From Candidatus Solirubrobacter pratensis (GTDB lineage Bacteria > Actinomycetota > Thermoleophilia > Solirubrobacterales > Solirubrobacteraceae): 64,000 nucleotides of DNA. Positions 25,183 through 33,826 of this stretch are shown here, piece after piece. Location: positions 652,599 to 716,598 of the forward strand of contig NZ_KE384480.1 of the NCBI RefSeq assembly GCF_000425945.1, written 5' to 3'. Position numbers and translations under genes: made by a program. Under the pieces are notes generated by a model. That model was not told where the DNA came from. It saw only the letters and a program-made list of their open reading frames with translations, and searched no databases. Position 1 is the stretch's first letter. The number at the start of each line of letters is the position of its first letter.

Positions 25183-26256
25183 ATGGAAGCCAGCGGTTAT
25201 CTCGCAGTCATCAAGGTCGTCGGCGTCGGCGGCGGTGGAACCAATGCCGTGAACCGGATGATCGATGCCGGCCTGTCCGGCGTCGAGTTCATCGCGGCGA
25301 ACACCGACGCGCAGGCGCTGCAGATGACGGACGCCGACCTCAAGCTGCACATCGGGTCGACGCTCACCAAGGGCCTCGGCGCCGGCGCCAACCCGCAGAT
25401 CGGGCAGGGCGCCGCGGCGGAGTCGCGCGACGACATCAAGGAGGCGCTCAAGGGCGCGGACATGGTGTTCGTCACGGCCGGCGAGGGCGGCGGCACGGGC
25501 ACCGGCGCCGCGCCCGTGATCGCCGAGATCGCCAAGAACGAGATCGGCGCGCTCACCGTCGGCGTCGTCACGCGCCCGTTCGCCTTCGAGGGCTCCCAGC
25601 GGGCGCGCCAGGCGCAGGAGGGCATCGACCGCCTGCGCGAGATGGTCGACACGCTGATCGTGATCCCGAACGAGAAGCTGCTGGCGATCGTCGAGCGCCG
25701 CACGAGCATCCTCGACGCGTTCCGCGAGGCCGACAACGTCCTGCGCCAGGGCGTCCAGGGCATCACCGACCTGATCACGATCCCGGGCCTGATCAACCTC
25801 GACTTCGCCGACGTGCGGGCGATCATGGAGAACGCCGGCTCGGCGCTGATGGGCATCGGCACGTCTTCGGGCGAGTCGCGCGCCTCCGATGCCGCCAAGC
25901 AGGCGATCTCCTCGCCGCTGCTGGAGGAGTCCGTCGAGGGCGCCACCGGCATCCTGCTCAACATCACCGGCGGGCGGGACCTCGGCCTGTTCGAGGTCAA
26001 CGAGGCGGCGGAGCTGATCCACTCGGCGGCCGACTCGAACTCGAACATCATCTTCGGCGCCGTGATCGACGAGGGGATGGGGGACGAGATCCGCGTCACC
26101 GTCATCGCCACCGGGTTCGACCACGGCGGCGTGCGCGCCGCCCAGCAGGAGCGGACGCGGCCGCCGCGCGATCGCGGCCCCCGGATCGACGAGCGCCAGC
26201 GCGATTCGCTCGTGATCCGCGACGACGATCTCGACATCCCGCCGTTCCTTCGCTGA
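25183..26256 (+). CDS. ftsZ: Cell division GTPase FtsZ
   Basis: A 357-residue tubulin homologue that forms the Z ring. The GTP site is complete: VVGVGGGGTNAVNRM at the N-terminus, the tubulin signature GEGGGTGTGAAPVIAEIA, GVVTRPFAFEG, and the T7 loop NLDFADVRAIM with its catalytic acidic residue. A short variable linker (about 320-345) leads to the conserved C-terminal peptide DLDIPPFLR, which binds SepF/FtsW-type partners. ATG 25183 begins MEASGYLAVIKVVG. ftsA is absent, as in other actinobacteria. The dcw run ends here. The sepF/yggS genes often found next are not in the window. Confidence 0.98.
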   Translation: MEASGYLAVIKVVGVGGGGTNAVNRMIDAGLSGVEFIAANTDAQALQMTDADLKLHIGSTLTKGLGAGANPQIGQGAAAESRDDIKEALKGADMVFVTAGEGGGTGTGAAPVIAEIAKNEIGALTVGVVTRPFAFEGSQRARQAQEGIDRLREMVDTLIVIPNEKLLAIVERRTSILDAFREADNVLRQGVQGITDLITIPGLINLDFADVRAIMENAGSALMGIGTSSGESRASDAAKQAISSPLLEESVEGATGILLNITGGRDLGLFEVNEAAELIHSAADSNSNIIFGAVIDEGMGDEIRVTVIATGFDHGGVRAAQQERTRPPRDRGPRIDERQRDSLVIRDDDLDIPPFLR

Positions 26257-26313
26257 CACCCTGAGCGCACGCCGCGCTAAGCGGTGAACGCCAACGCGCC
26301 GATAAGCGGAGGT

Positions 26314-28305
26314 ATGGGCACAGCGGCCCGCCGCATCGCGCGCTTCGCCTTCCTCGCCTGCGGGGCGTGGCTCGCCGTGCACGAGCTGCGGGTCGTCGTG
26401 TTCCCCGGCACCGGCCTGGGGCCGCTGGACTCCCGGTTCAGCCACGACGTGCTGCTGCTCGTCGCCGCCGTGGCGATCCTGACCCGCGTCGTGCTCGTGC
26501 CGCGCGAGCGCGGCCCGTGGCTGCTGCTCGGCGGCGGCGTGCTGGCGTGGACGTTCGGCGAGATCTACTACACGGCCGTGCTCTGGAGCGAGAGCTCGCC
26601 GCCGCTGCCCTCGCCCGCGGACGCGGGCTACCTGCTCTTCCCGGTGCTCGCGCTCGCCGGCCTGCTCGGCCTGCTGCGCGCCCGCACCCGGGTCTCGGCC
26701 ACGCTGCTGGTCGACGGCGTGACCGTGGCCCTCGCGGTCGCGGCGCTGAGCGCCGCGATCGTCTTCCAGACCGTCCTCGCCCACGCGTCGGGCGAGCCGC
26801 TCGCGGTCGCGACCGGCCTCGCGTACCCGCTCACCGACCTCGTCCTGCTGGCGGTCGGCGTCGGCGCGCTGGCCGGCACGGGCTGGCGCCTGGACCGCTC
26901 CTGGGCCCTGATCGCCGCCGGCGTGCTGATGTTCTGGTTCGCGGACTCGATGTACCTCGTGCGCACCGCGGCGGGCACCTACGAGTCGGGCGGCTGGTTC
27001 GACGCGGGCTGGTGGGGTGGGCTGCTGGCGATCGCCGTCGCCGCGTGGCAGGACCCGCCGGCGCGCCCGCGCGTCCGGCCGCGCGACGACGCCCTACGGC
27101 TGATCGCGGCGCCGCTGGCCGCGGGCGCGGTCGGCGTCGAGCTGCTCGTGTACGGCTGCACCGGCGATCTCAACGCGCTCGCCATCGGGCTCGCGGCCGG
27201 GACGCTGGTCGCGGTGATGGTCCGGCTGACGCTCACGTTCCGCCAGAACGTGGCGATGCTGCGCGCCTCGCGCGCGGAGGCGATGACCGACGCGCTGACG
27301 GGCCTCGGCAACCGCCGCGCGCTGACGCGCGACCTCGCCGTCCTGCTGCCGGACGCCGGCGCCGAGTCGCCGCTCGTGCTCGCGCTGTTCGACCTCGACG
27401 GCTTCAAGACCTACAACGACACGTTCGGCCACCCGGCGGGGGACGCGCTGCTCATGCGCCTCGGCGCCAACTTGAGCGCCTACTTCGACGCTCGCGGCCG
27501 CGTGTTCCGGATGGGCGGCGACGAGTTCTGCGCGCTCTTCGAGCCGCTCGGCCGTGACGTGGAGGCGCTGCTCGACGGCGCCGCGATGGCCCTGTCCGAG
27601 CAGGGCGAGGGCTTCTTCATCGGCTGCTCTTACGGCGCGATCACGCTGCCCGCGGAGGCGACCGAGCCGGCCGAGGCGCTGCGGATCGCCGACCAGCGCA
27701 TGTACGCGCAGAAGCACTCGGGGCGGCGCTCGGCGTCGCGGCAGAGCAAGGACGTGCTGCTGCGCGCGCTGTCGGAGCGCAGCCCGGAGCTGGGCGGCCA
27801 CGGCAACGCGGTGGCGGCGCTGGCGGAGGCGACCGCGCGGCGGCTCGGGATCGAGCGCGACGCGCTGGAGGTGGTGCGCCACGCCGCCGAGCTGCACGAC
27901 GTCGGCAAGGTCGCGATCCCGGACGACATCCTGCTCAAGGAAGGTCCGCTGACCGACGAGGAGTGGAGCTTCATCCGCCGCCACCCGGTCGCCGGCGAGC
28001 GGATCATCGCCGCCGCCCCGGCGCTGGGCGCCGTGGCCAAGCTCGTGCGCGCCTCGCACGAGCGCTGGGACGGTCACGGCTATCCGGACCGGCTCGGGGG
28101 CGACGACATCCCGCTCGGGGCGCGCATCATCGCCGTCGCCGACGCGTACGACGCGATGACCTGCGGACGCCCGTACCGCGGCGCGATCGGCGCCGAGGAG
28201 GCGGTCGCGGAGCTGCGGGCGTGCGCGGGCAGCCAGTTCGACGCGATCGTCGTCGAGGCGTTCTGCGGCGCACTGGCCGAGCTCGCCGTCGCGCGTTCCG
28301 CGTAG
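26314..28305 (+). CDS. Membrane-bound GGDEF plus HD-GYP cyclic-di-GMP protein
   Basis: A 663-residue protein: about eight hydrophobic segments (residues 1-320), then a GGDEF domain (about 330-480) with DALTGLGNRRAL, FDLDGFKTYNDTFGHPAGD and the intact catalytic MGGDEF, then an HD-GYP domain (about 490-660) with HDVGKVAIPD, HPVAGERII, HERWDGHGYPDRLGGDDIP and VADAYDAMT. GGDEF makes cyclic-di-GMP and HD-GYP degrades it; both sites look intact, so the net activity is open. The membrane part may sense a signal. Start is uncertain: ATG 26314 has GGAGG too close (1 bp) and GTG 26284 has none. It follows ftsZ by about 57 bp, but no link to division is shown. Confidence 0.9.
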   Translation: MGTAARRIARFAFLACGAWLAVHELRVVVFPGTGLGPLDSRFSHDVLLLVAAVAILTRVVLVPRERGPWLLLGGGVLAWTFGEIYYTAVLWSESSPPLPSPADAGYLLFPVLALAGLLGLLRARTRVSATLLVDGVTVALAVAALSAAIVFQTVLAHASGEPLAVATGLAYPLTDLVLLAVGVGALAGTGWRLDRSWALIAAGVLMFWFADSMYLVRTAAGTYESGGWFDAGWWGGLLAIAVAAWQDPPARPRVRPRDDALRLIAAPLAAGAVGVELLVYGCTGDLNALAIGLAAGTLVAVMVRLTLTFRQNVAMLRASRAEAMTDALTGLGNRRALTRDLAVLLPDAGAESPLVLALFDLDGFKTYNDTFGHPAGDALLMRLGANLSAYFDARGRVFRMGGDEFCALFEPLGRDVEALLDGAAMALSEQGEGFFIGCSYGAITLPAEATEPAEALRIADQRMYAQKHSGRRSASRQSKDVLLRALSERSPELGGHGNAVAALAEATARRLGIERDALEVVRHAAELHDVGKVAIPDDILLKEGPLTDEEWSFIRRHPVAGERIIAAAPALGAVAKLVRASHERWDGHGYPDRLGGDDIPLGARIIAVADAYDAMTCGRPYRGAIGAEEAVAELRACAGSQFDAIVVEAFCGALAELAVARSA

Positions 28306-28327
28306 GTCCCGGCAGAATGCCGGCCAC

Positions 28328-29068
28328 ATGCTCCGCGTCCTCATCGCAGGGGTGACCGGCTGGACCGGTGCCCCGCTCGCGCGCGCCGTCGAGGCGGCGC
28401 CCGACCTCGAGCTCGCCGCCGGCGTCGCGCGCCGCGGCGGCGACCACCCGTCCGTGTCCGAGGCGCTCGCCGCCGTCCCGGCCGACGTCGTCGTCGACTA
28501 CACGAGCGCCGCCGCCGTGCGCGGGAACGTCGACGCCGCGCTGGCCGCGGGCGCGCACGTCGTGGTCGGCTCGAGCGGGCTCACGGAGTCCGACTACGCG
28601 GAGATCGACGCCGCGGCCCGGGCGGCCGGCCGCGGTGTGGTCGCGGCGGGCAACTTCTCGCTGCTGGCCGCCACGCTCCTGCACGCGGCGACCGTCGCGG
28701 CGCAGCACGTCTCGCACTGGGAGGTGATCGACTACGGCTCCGTGGGCAAGCCCGACGTCCCCTCGGGAACCTCCCGCGAGCTCGCCGAGCGGCTCGGCTC
28801 CTCCGAGCCGGCCGCCCACGACGCCGACCTGATCGGTCCACGCGAGGCGCGCGGCGCCTCGGTGGCCGGCACGCGCGTCCACTCGCTGCGCCTGCCGGGC
28901 TACGCGCTCTCCACCGACGTCATCCTGGCGACGCCCGGCGAGCGCCTGGTCATCCGCCACGAGGCCGGCGCCTCCGCCGAGCCCTACATCGCCGGAACCC
29001 TGCTCGCGATCCGCCGCGTGCCGGAGCTCACGGGCGTCCTGCGCGGACTGGACCGCCTGCTGTTCTGA
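28328..29068 (+). CDS. dapB: DapB-like dihydrodipicolinate reductase with altered active site
   Basis: A 246-residue two-domain oxidoreductase with an N-terminal Rossmann loop (RVLIAGVTGWTGAPLARAV), VVVDYTSAAAV and a C-terminal substrate domain with GKPDVPSGTSRELAERL, the DapB 'K-x-D-x-P-S-G-T' signature. DapB makes tetrahydrodipicolinate on the way to lysine and to the diaminopimelate used by MurE. The two histidines normally just before that lysine (E. coli H-H-R-H-K) are absent: here the run is VIDYGSVGKPD. It could be a divergent DapB or a paralogue acting on a related imine. ATG 28328 lies 22 bp after the GGDEF gene. gcvT follows after 68 bp. Confidence 0.75.
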   Translation: MLRVLIAGVTGWTGAPLARAVEAAPDLELAAGVARRGGDHPSVSEALAAVPADVVVDYTSAAAVRGNVDAALAAGAHVVVGSSGLTESDYAEIDAAARAAGRGVVAAGNFSLLAATLLHAATVAAQHVSHWEVIDYGSVGKPDVPSGTSRELAERLGSSEPAAHDADLIGPREARGASVAGTRVHSLRLPGYALSTDVILATPGERLVIRHEAGASAEPYIAGTLLAIRRVPELTGVLRGLDRLLF

Positions 29069-29136
29069 GTGCCGGCGCACCAGCGGAAGGAGCGGCGCAA
29101 GCGGCCCGCGCCCCGGGCGCGCTAGGGTGCCGCTCG

Positions 29137-30213
29137 ATGGCCCCTGCCGACACGCTCAAGCGCACCCCGCTTCACGACCGCCACGTCGCCGCGGGCGCGA
29201 AGCTGGTCCCGTTCGCGGGCTGGGAGATGCCCGTCCAGTACGCCGGCATCCGCGAAGAGCACCTGGCCGTCCGCGAGCGTGCGGGCGTGTTCGATGTGTC
29301 GCACATGGGCGAGATCGAGACGACCGGTCCCGACGCCGAGCGGTTCCTCCAGCGGATCCTCTCCAACGACGTCACGAAGATCGCCGAGGACGGCGCGCAG
29401 TACTCGGTCCTGTGCAAGGAGGACGGCGGCGTCCTCGACGACCTGTTCTCCTACCGGCTCGGCCCCGACCGCTTCCTGACGGTCACCAACGCCGCCAACC
29501 ACGAGAAGGACCTCGCGTGGTTCCGGCGCCACGCCGGGGGCTTCGACGTCACCCTCCACGACCGCCTCCACGACTACGCGATGCTTGCCGTCCAGGGTCC
29601 TGAGGCTCGCGGGATCGTCGCGGAGCTCGCCGGCGGCGAGCTGCCCAGGCGCTTCCGCACCGCCCGGCTGACCGTCGCCGGCGTGCCCGACGTGCTCGTC
29701 TGCGGCACCGGCTACACCGGCGAGGACGGCGTCGAGCTGATCCTCGCGGGCGAGGGCGCCGGCAAGGTCTGGGACGCGGTCAGCGCGGCGGGCGCGGTGC
29801 CGACCGGCCTGGGCGCGCGCGACACGCTGCGCCTGGAGGTCTGCTTCCACCTCTACGGCAACGACCTGATGGAGTCGCGCGGCCCGATCGAGGCCGGCCT
29901 CGGCTGGTGCTGCAAGGAGGACACGAACTTCATCGGCTCCGAGGCGGTCCGCGCCGCGCGCGAGGCCGGGCCGAAGGAGAAGCTCGCTCCCTTCGTCCTC
30001 ACCGGCCCCGGCATCGCGCGCCAGGGCAACCCGGTCGAGGGCGGGGGAGAGGTCACGTCCGGCACGCTGTCGCCGAGCATGAACGTCGGCATCGGCATGG
30101 CGTACCTTCCGCCCGAGAAGGCCGAGCCGGGCACCGCGATCGAGATCGACGTCCGCGGCAAGGCGCGCCCCGCCGAGGTGCGCTCCAAGCCGCTGTACAG
30201 CAAGGAGACCTGA
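29137..30213 (+). CDS. gcvT: Glycine cleavage system T protein (aminomethyltransferase)
   Basis: A 358-residue tetrahydrofolate-dependent aminomethyltransferase releasing ammonia and 5,10-methylene-THF from the aminomethyl group on GcvH. Motifs: TPLHDRHVAAGAKLVPFAGWEMPVQY, FDVSHMGEI, the catalytic-aspartate region LSNDVTKI, GTGYTGEDGVE and ARDTLRLEVCFHLYGNDL. ATG 29137 is the first gene of gcvT-gcvH-gcvPA-gcvPB, all one direction and tightly spaced. The 68 bp before it show no glycine riboswitch. The system feeds one-carbon units from glycine. Confidence 0.96.
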   Translation: MAPADTLKRTPLHDRHVAAGAKLVPFAGWEMPVQYAGIREEHLAVRERAGVFDVSHMGEIETTGPDAERFLQRILSNDVTKIAEDGAQYSVLCKEDGGVLDDLFSYRLGPDRFLTVTNAANHEKDLAWFRRHAGGFDVTLHDRLHDYAMLAVQGPEARGIVAELAGGELPRRFRTARLTVAGVPDVLVCGTGYTGEDGVELILAGEGAGKVWDAVSAAGAVPTGLGARDTLRLEVCFHLYGNDLMESRGPIEAGLGWCCKEDTNFIGSEAVRAAREAGPKEKLAPFVLTGPGIARQGNPVEGGGEVTSGTLSPSMNVGIGMAYLPPEKAEPGTAIEIDVRGKARPAEVRSKPLYSKET

Positions 30214-30216
30214 ACC

Positions 30217-30603
30217 GTGGCCGAGGCCAGCTACCCCGACGACCTCAAGTACCACCCCGAGCACGACTGGGCGCGCGTGGACGGCGACGTCGCGACGCTC
30301 GGCATCACCTGGTACGCCCAGGACCAGCTCGGCGAGGTCGTGTTCTTCGATCCCCCCGCGGTCGGCACGTCGATCGCCAAGGACGGCTCGTATGCCGAGG
30401 TGGAGTCCGTGAAGGCGGTCAGCGACGTCATCGCCCCGGTGTCGGGCGAGATCGTCGAGGTCAACGAGGCGCTCAAGGACTCGCCCGAGCAGATCAACGA
30501 GGACCCGTACGGCGAGGGCTGGCTCGTGAAGGTCCGGCTCTCCGACGCGTCCGAGCTCGACTCGCTGCTGGACTCCGAGAGCTACCAGAGCAGCCTGTCC
30601 TAA
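30217..30603 (+). CDS. gcvH: Glycine cleavage system H protein (lipoyl carrier)
   Basis: A 128-residue lipoyl-domain carrier. The lipoylated lysine is K66 in AEVESVKAVSDV, the invariant E-S-V-K motif. The start KYHPEHDWARV and the end region EDPYGEGWLVKVRLSD are standard GcvH. It shuttles the aminomethyl group from the P protein to GcvT and its dihydrolipoyl group is reoxidised by the L protein (not in this window). GTG 30217 lies 3 bp after gcvT. A perfect 16-bp palindrome follows its TAA. Confidence 0.97.
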   Translation: MAEASYPDDLKYHPEHDWARVDGDVATLGITWYAQDQLGEVVFFDPPAVGTSIAKDGSYAEVESVKAVSDVIAPVSGEIVEVNEALKDSPEQINEDPYGEGWLVKVRLSDASELDSLLDSESYQSSLS

Positions 30604-30619
30604 GCTCACATATGTGAGC
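30604..30619. promoter_or_regulatory. Perfect 16-bp palindrome at the gcvPA start
   Basis: GCTCACATATGTGAGC equals its own reverse complement. It begins right after the gcvH TAA and contains the GTG start of gcvPA (30614-30616), plus an ATG immediately followed by TGA (30612-30617). It could be a protein-binding site inside the operon or a hairpin masking the start. Confidence 0.45.
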
Positions 30620-31969
30620 CGCTACACGTCCGCCACGGACGCGGACCGGTCCGAGATGCTCGCCGCCATCGGCGTCGAGACGATCGACGACCTGTTCGCC
30701 GAGATCCCCGAGGGAGTGCGCCTGGGCCGCGCGCTCGACCTTCCCGCCGGCAAGCCCGAGCAGGAGGTCTACGCCTACCTGCGCGACCTGGCCGCGCGCA
30801 ACGTGTCGGCCGAGGACGAGATCTCGTTCCTCGGCGCCGGCATGTACGACCATTACGTGCCCTCGCTGATCGACTCGATCATCACGCGCTCGGAGTTCCT
30901 GACGCCGTACACGCCCTACCAGCCCGAGATCTCCCAGGGCGGGCTGCAGGTGATGTTCGAGTACCAGACCGCGATCTCGGAGTTGACCGCTCTGCCGGTC
31001 TCGAACGCGTCCGTCTACGAAGGGCCGAGCGCGGTCGCGGCGGCCGGCTGGCTCGCTCACGGCCACACCGGCAAGAAGCGCTTCCTCGTCTCCGGCGCGC
31101 TGCACCCGCACTCGCGCGAGACGCTCGAGACCACCTCGGCGGGCTGGGGCACCACGGTCGAGGAGATCCCGCTGGCGGACGGCGTGACCGATCTCGACGC
31201 GCTCAAGGGCGCGATGGACGACGACGTGGCGGCCGTCTTGATTGCGCAGCCCAACTTCCTCGGCGCGATCGAGGATCTCGAGGCGCTCTCGCCGGTCGCG
31301 CGCTCCACCGGTGCGCTGCTGATCGTGCAGTGCGACCCGCTCACGCTCGGCGTCCTGCGGCCCCCGGGCGACTTCGACGTCGACGTCGCGGTCGGCGAGG
31401 GGCAGACGCTCGGCAACCGGCTCGACTACGGCGGCCCCTCGTTCGGCTTCTTCGCCGCCCAGCAGGCGTACATCCGGCGCATGCCGGGGCGCATCGCGGG
31501 CGAGACGACCGACGTCGACGGGCGCCGCGGCTTCGTGCTGACCCTGCAGACGCGCGAGCAGCACATCCGGCGCGAGAAGGCGACGCACAACATCTGCACG
31601 GCGCAGGCGCTCAACGCGCTCGCGGGCATGATCTACCTGAGCTGGCTCGGCCGCGAGGGGATCCGGGAGCTCGGCGAGCTGCTGGTGGCGCGCACGCACT
31701 ACGCGCGCGAGACGCTGACCGCGCTCGACGGCGTGACCGCGCTGCACGACCAGCCCGTCGTGCGCGAATTTGCGCTGACGCTGGACGCCCCGGTCCGCGG
31801 CGTGATCGAGCGCTGCGCGGCCGAGGGCGTCAACCCCGGCCACCCGCTGCCCGACAACGGCCTGCTGGTGGCGATCACCGAGCAGCGCTCGAAGGCCGAC
31901 ATCGACCGCCTGGCCGAGGTGCTGGGTGCCGCCGTCGCGGCGGAGCGCGAGGCGGTTGCAGCGCGATGA
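30614..31969 (+). CDS. gcvPA: Glycine dehydrogenase (decarboxylating) subunit 1
   Basis: A 451-residue N-terminal half of the P protein in the two-subunit form. The start SRYTSATDADRSEMLAAIGV, MYDHYVPSLIDSIITRSEFLTPYTPYQPEISQG, YQTAISELTALPVSNASVYEG and GQTLGNRLDYGGPSFGFFA are family hallmarks. It lacks the PLP lysine, which is in subunit 2. GTG 30614 follows gcvH after 10 bp, and its stop overlaps the gcvPB start (ATGA), so the two subunits are translationally coupled. They decarboxylate glycine and load GcvH. Confidence 0.96.
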   Translation: MSRYTSATDADRSEMLAAIGVETIDDLFAEIPEGVRLGRALDLPAGKPEQEVYAYLRDLAARNVSAEDEISFLGAGMYDHYVPSLIDSIITRSEFLTPYTPYQPEISQGGLQVMFEYQTAISELTALPVSNASVYEGPSAVAAAGWLAHGHTGKKRFLVSGALHPHSRETLETTSAGWGTTVEEIPLADGVTDLDALKGAMDDDVAAVLIAQPNFLGAIEDLEALSPVARSTGALLIVQCDPLTLGVLRPPGDFDVDVAVGEGQTLGNRLDYGGPSFGFFAAQQAYIRRMPGRIAGETTDVDGRRGFVLTLQTREQHIRREKATHNICTAQALNALAGMIYLSWLGREGIRELGELLVARTHYARETLTALDGVTALHDQPVVREFALTLDAPVRGVIERCAAEGVNPGHPLPDNGLLVAITEQRSKADIDRLAEVLGAAVAAEREAVAAR

Positions 31970-33513
31970 CGACGAACAATCAGCTCCACGCGGACCCGGG
32001 CATCGAGGCGCATCCGCATCCGACGCGGTCCGCGATCGTCGAGACCGAGCAGCAGCGCGACCGCGCGACCACGATCTACGAGAAGTCCAAGACCGGCCGG
32101 CGCGCGTTCGTCGCGCCCGAGCTGGACGTCCCCGCGCACGCGCTGCCCGAGCGCTTCCAGCGCCGCGAGACGCCGAAGCTGCCGGAGATCGCCGAGCCGG
32201 AGATCGTCCGCCACTACAACCGGCTCTCCAAGCGCAACTTCGACCTCGACACCGGCTTCTACCCGCTCGGCTCGTGCACGATGAAGCACAACCCGAAGCT
32301 GCACGAACGCGTGGCGGCGCTGCCGGGCAACGCCCGGCTGCACCCGCTGCAGGACCCCTCGCGGGCCCAGGGCGCGCTGCAGCTGATGTGGGAGCTCCAG
32401 CAGGCGCTGGGCGAGATCGCCGGTCTGCCGCACGTGTCGCTGCAGCCGAGCGCCGGATCGCACGGCGAGCTCGCGGGCGTGCTGCTGACGCGCGCCTACC
32501 ACGAGGACCGCGGCGAACACCGGACGAAGATCCTCACGCCCGACACCGCGCACGGCACGAACCCCGCGACCGTGACGATGGGCGGCTACCAGGTCGTCAA
32601 GGTCGGCACGAACGAGCGCGGCGGCGTCGACCTCGACGACCTGCGCGCGAAGGCCGACGACGATGTCGCCTGCCTGATGCTCACCAATCCGAGCACGCTG
32701 GGCCTGTTCGAGGAGGACATCGCGGAGATCGCCAGGATCGTCCACGGCGTCGGCGCGACGCTGTATTACGACGGCGCGAACCTCAACGCCGTCATGGGCC
32801 GCACGCGCCCGGGCGACATGGGCTTCGACATCGTGCACTTCAACCTGCACAAGACGTTCACCCAGCCGCACGGCGGCGGCGGGCCGGGCGCGGGGCCGAT
32901 CGCGGTCTCGGACCGGATCGAGCCGTTCATCGCGCGGCCGCAGGTGGTCAAGGCCGAGGACGGCACGTTCGACCTCGACTACGACCGGCCGAAGTCGATC
33001 GGGCGCCTGCGTGGCTTCCAGGGCAACTACGGCGTGTTCGTGCGCTCCTACGCCTACATCCTCTCGCTCGGCGCCGACGGGCTGCAGGAGGCGTCCGAGA
33101 CGGCGGTGCTCAACGCGAACTACCTGCTCGCGAAGCTCAAGGAGAACGGCGCGACCAAGTACCTCGCTCCCGCCTACGACCGCCTGTGCATGCACGAGTT
33201 CGTGCTCTCGGGCGCGCCGATGAAGCGCGAGCTGGGCCTGCGCACGCTGGATCTCGCCAAGCGCCTGCTCGACCATTCCTTCCACCCGCCGACGGTCTAC
33301 TTCCCGCTGATCGTCGACGAGGCGCTGCTGGTCGAGCCGACCGAGACCGAGACCAAGGAGACGCTCGACGCGTTCGCGGACGCGATCGCCGCCATCCTGC
33401 GCGAAGGCGCCGAGGATCCGGAGATCGCCCGCAATGCGCCGTACCAGACGCCGGTCCGCCGGCTCGACGAGGCGGGCGCCGCGAAGCGCCCGGTGATCCG
33501 CCAGCCGCTGTAG
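31966..33513 (+). CDS. gcvPB: Glycine dehydrogenase (decarboxylating) subunit 2, PLP subunit
   Basis: A 515-residue C-terminal half of the P protein. The PLP-binding lysine is K296 in HFNLHKTFTQPHGGGGPG. Also present: FYPLGSCTMKHNPKLHE, QPSAGSHGELAG, DTAHGTNPATVTMGGY and MLTNPSTLGLFE. The first ~35 residues (MTTNNQLHADPGIEAHPHP) are a non-conserved extension. ATG 31966 overlaps the gcvPA stop; the open frame further upstream is shadow. It ends the gcv operon. A short minus-strand ORF begins 3 bp after its stop. Confidence 0.96.
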   Translation: MTTNNQLHADPGIEAHPHPTRSAIVETEQQRDRATTIYEKSKTGRRAFVAPELDVPAHALPERFQRRETPKLPEIAEPEIVRHYNRLSKRNFDLDTGFYPLGSCTMKHNPKLHERVAALPGNARLHPLQDPSRAQGALQLMWELQQALGEIAGLPHVSLQPSAGSHGELAGVLLTRAYHEDRGEHRTKILTPDTAHGTNPATVTMGGYQVVKVGTNERGGVDLDDLRAKADDDVACLMLTNPSTLGLFEEDIAEIARIVHGVGATLYYDGANLNAVMGRTRPGDMGFDIVHFNLHKTFTQPHGGGGPGAGPIAVSDRIEPFIARPQVVKAEDGTFDLDYDRPKSIGRLRGFQGNYGVFVRSYAYILSLGADGLQEASETAVLNANYLLAKLKENGATKYLAPAYDRLCMHEFVLSGAPMKRELGLRTLDLAKRLLDHSFHPPTVYFPLIVDEALLVEPTETETKETLDAFADAIAAILREGAEDPEIARNAPYQTPVRRLDEAGAAKRPVIRQPL

Positions 33514-33515
33514 AG

Positions 33516-33641
33516 CTAGACGGCCGCGGCGACGAGCTTCGCGACCGGGGCGGGAATTCCGATCCGGGCCGCGACGGCCGGGAGGTAGCGGCGGACGAGG
33601 AAGCGTCCGACCGCGAACATGAGCTTGAGCATGAGCTGCAC
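33516..33641 (-). CDS. Possible 41-residue amphipathic protein
   Basis: Minus-strand GTG 33641 to TAG 33516-33518 encodes 41 residues starting VQLMLKLMFAVGRFLVRRYL and ending APVAKLVAAAV. It is rich in hydrophobic residues with regularly placed Arg/Lys, as in a short membrane-associated helix, and third-position GC is high. No ribosome site precedes the GTG; the in-frame ATGs at codons 4 and 8 are alternatives. It is convergent with gcvPB. No family is recognised and it may be chance. Confidence 0.3.
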   Translation of the reverse strand: MQLMLKLMFAVGRFLVRRYLPAVAARIGIPAPVAKLVAAAV

Positions 33642-33812
33642 TCAAGCGGCTCGCCGTTGGCGTCCTGTTGAAAATTCGTGATCGAGTTGTTCTCGGAGCG
33701 GACGGGCGCTCGCGGCGAGCCCAGTCCGCCCCGCGGCGCGCCGTGCTCGTCAGTGTTGTTACGGGGGCGTTATCTGGAAGGCGCTCGCCCAGGCAAAGTA
33801 GGTCTAAGCGAA
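33642..33812. other. Non-coding stretch before the ATPase operon
   Basis: About 170 bp with no supported gene. It is locally AT-richer (TGAAAATTCGTGATC around 33669, GTTGTTACGGGGGCGTTATC around 33757) than anything nearby, as expected of a promoter region for the downstream gene with the strong GGGAGGA ribosome site. I could not place a confident -35/-10 pair. Confidence 0.4.
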
Positions 33813-33826
33813 CGGGAGGAGCGAGC

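Noticed and set aside
29069..29136. Glycine riboswitch before gcvT
   Set aside because: The gap is only 68 bp, has no tandem aptamer or glycine-riboswitch core, and follows dapB directly.
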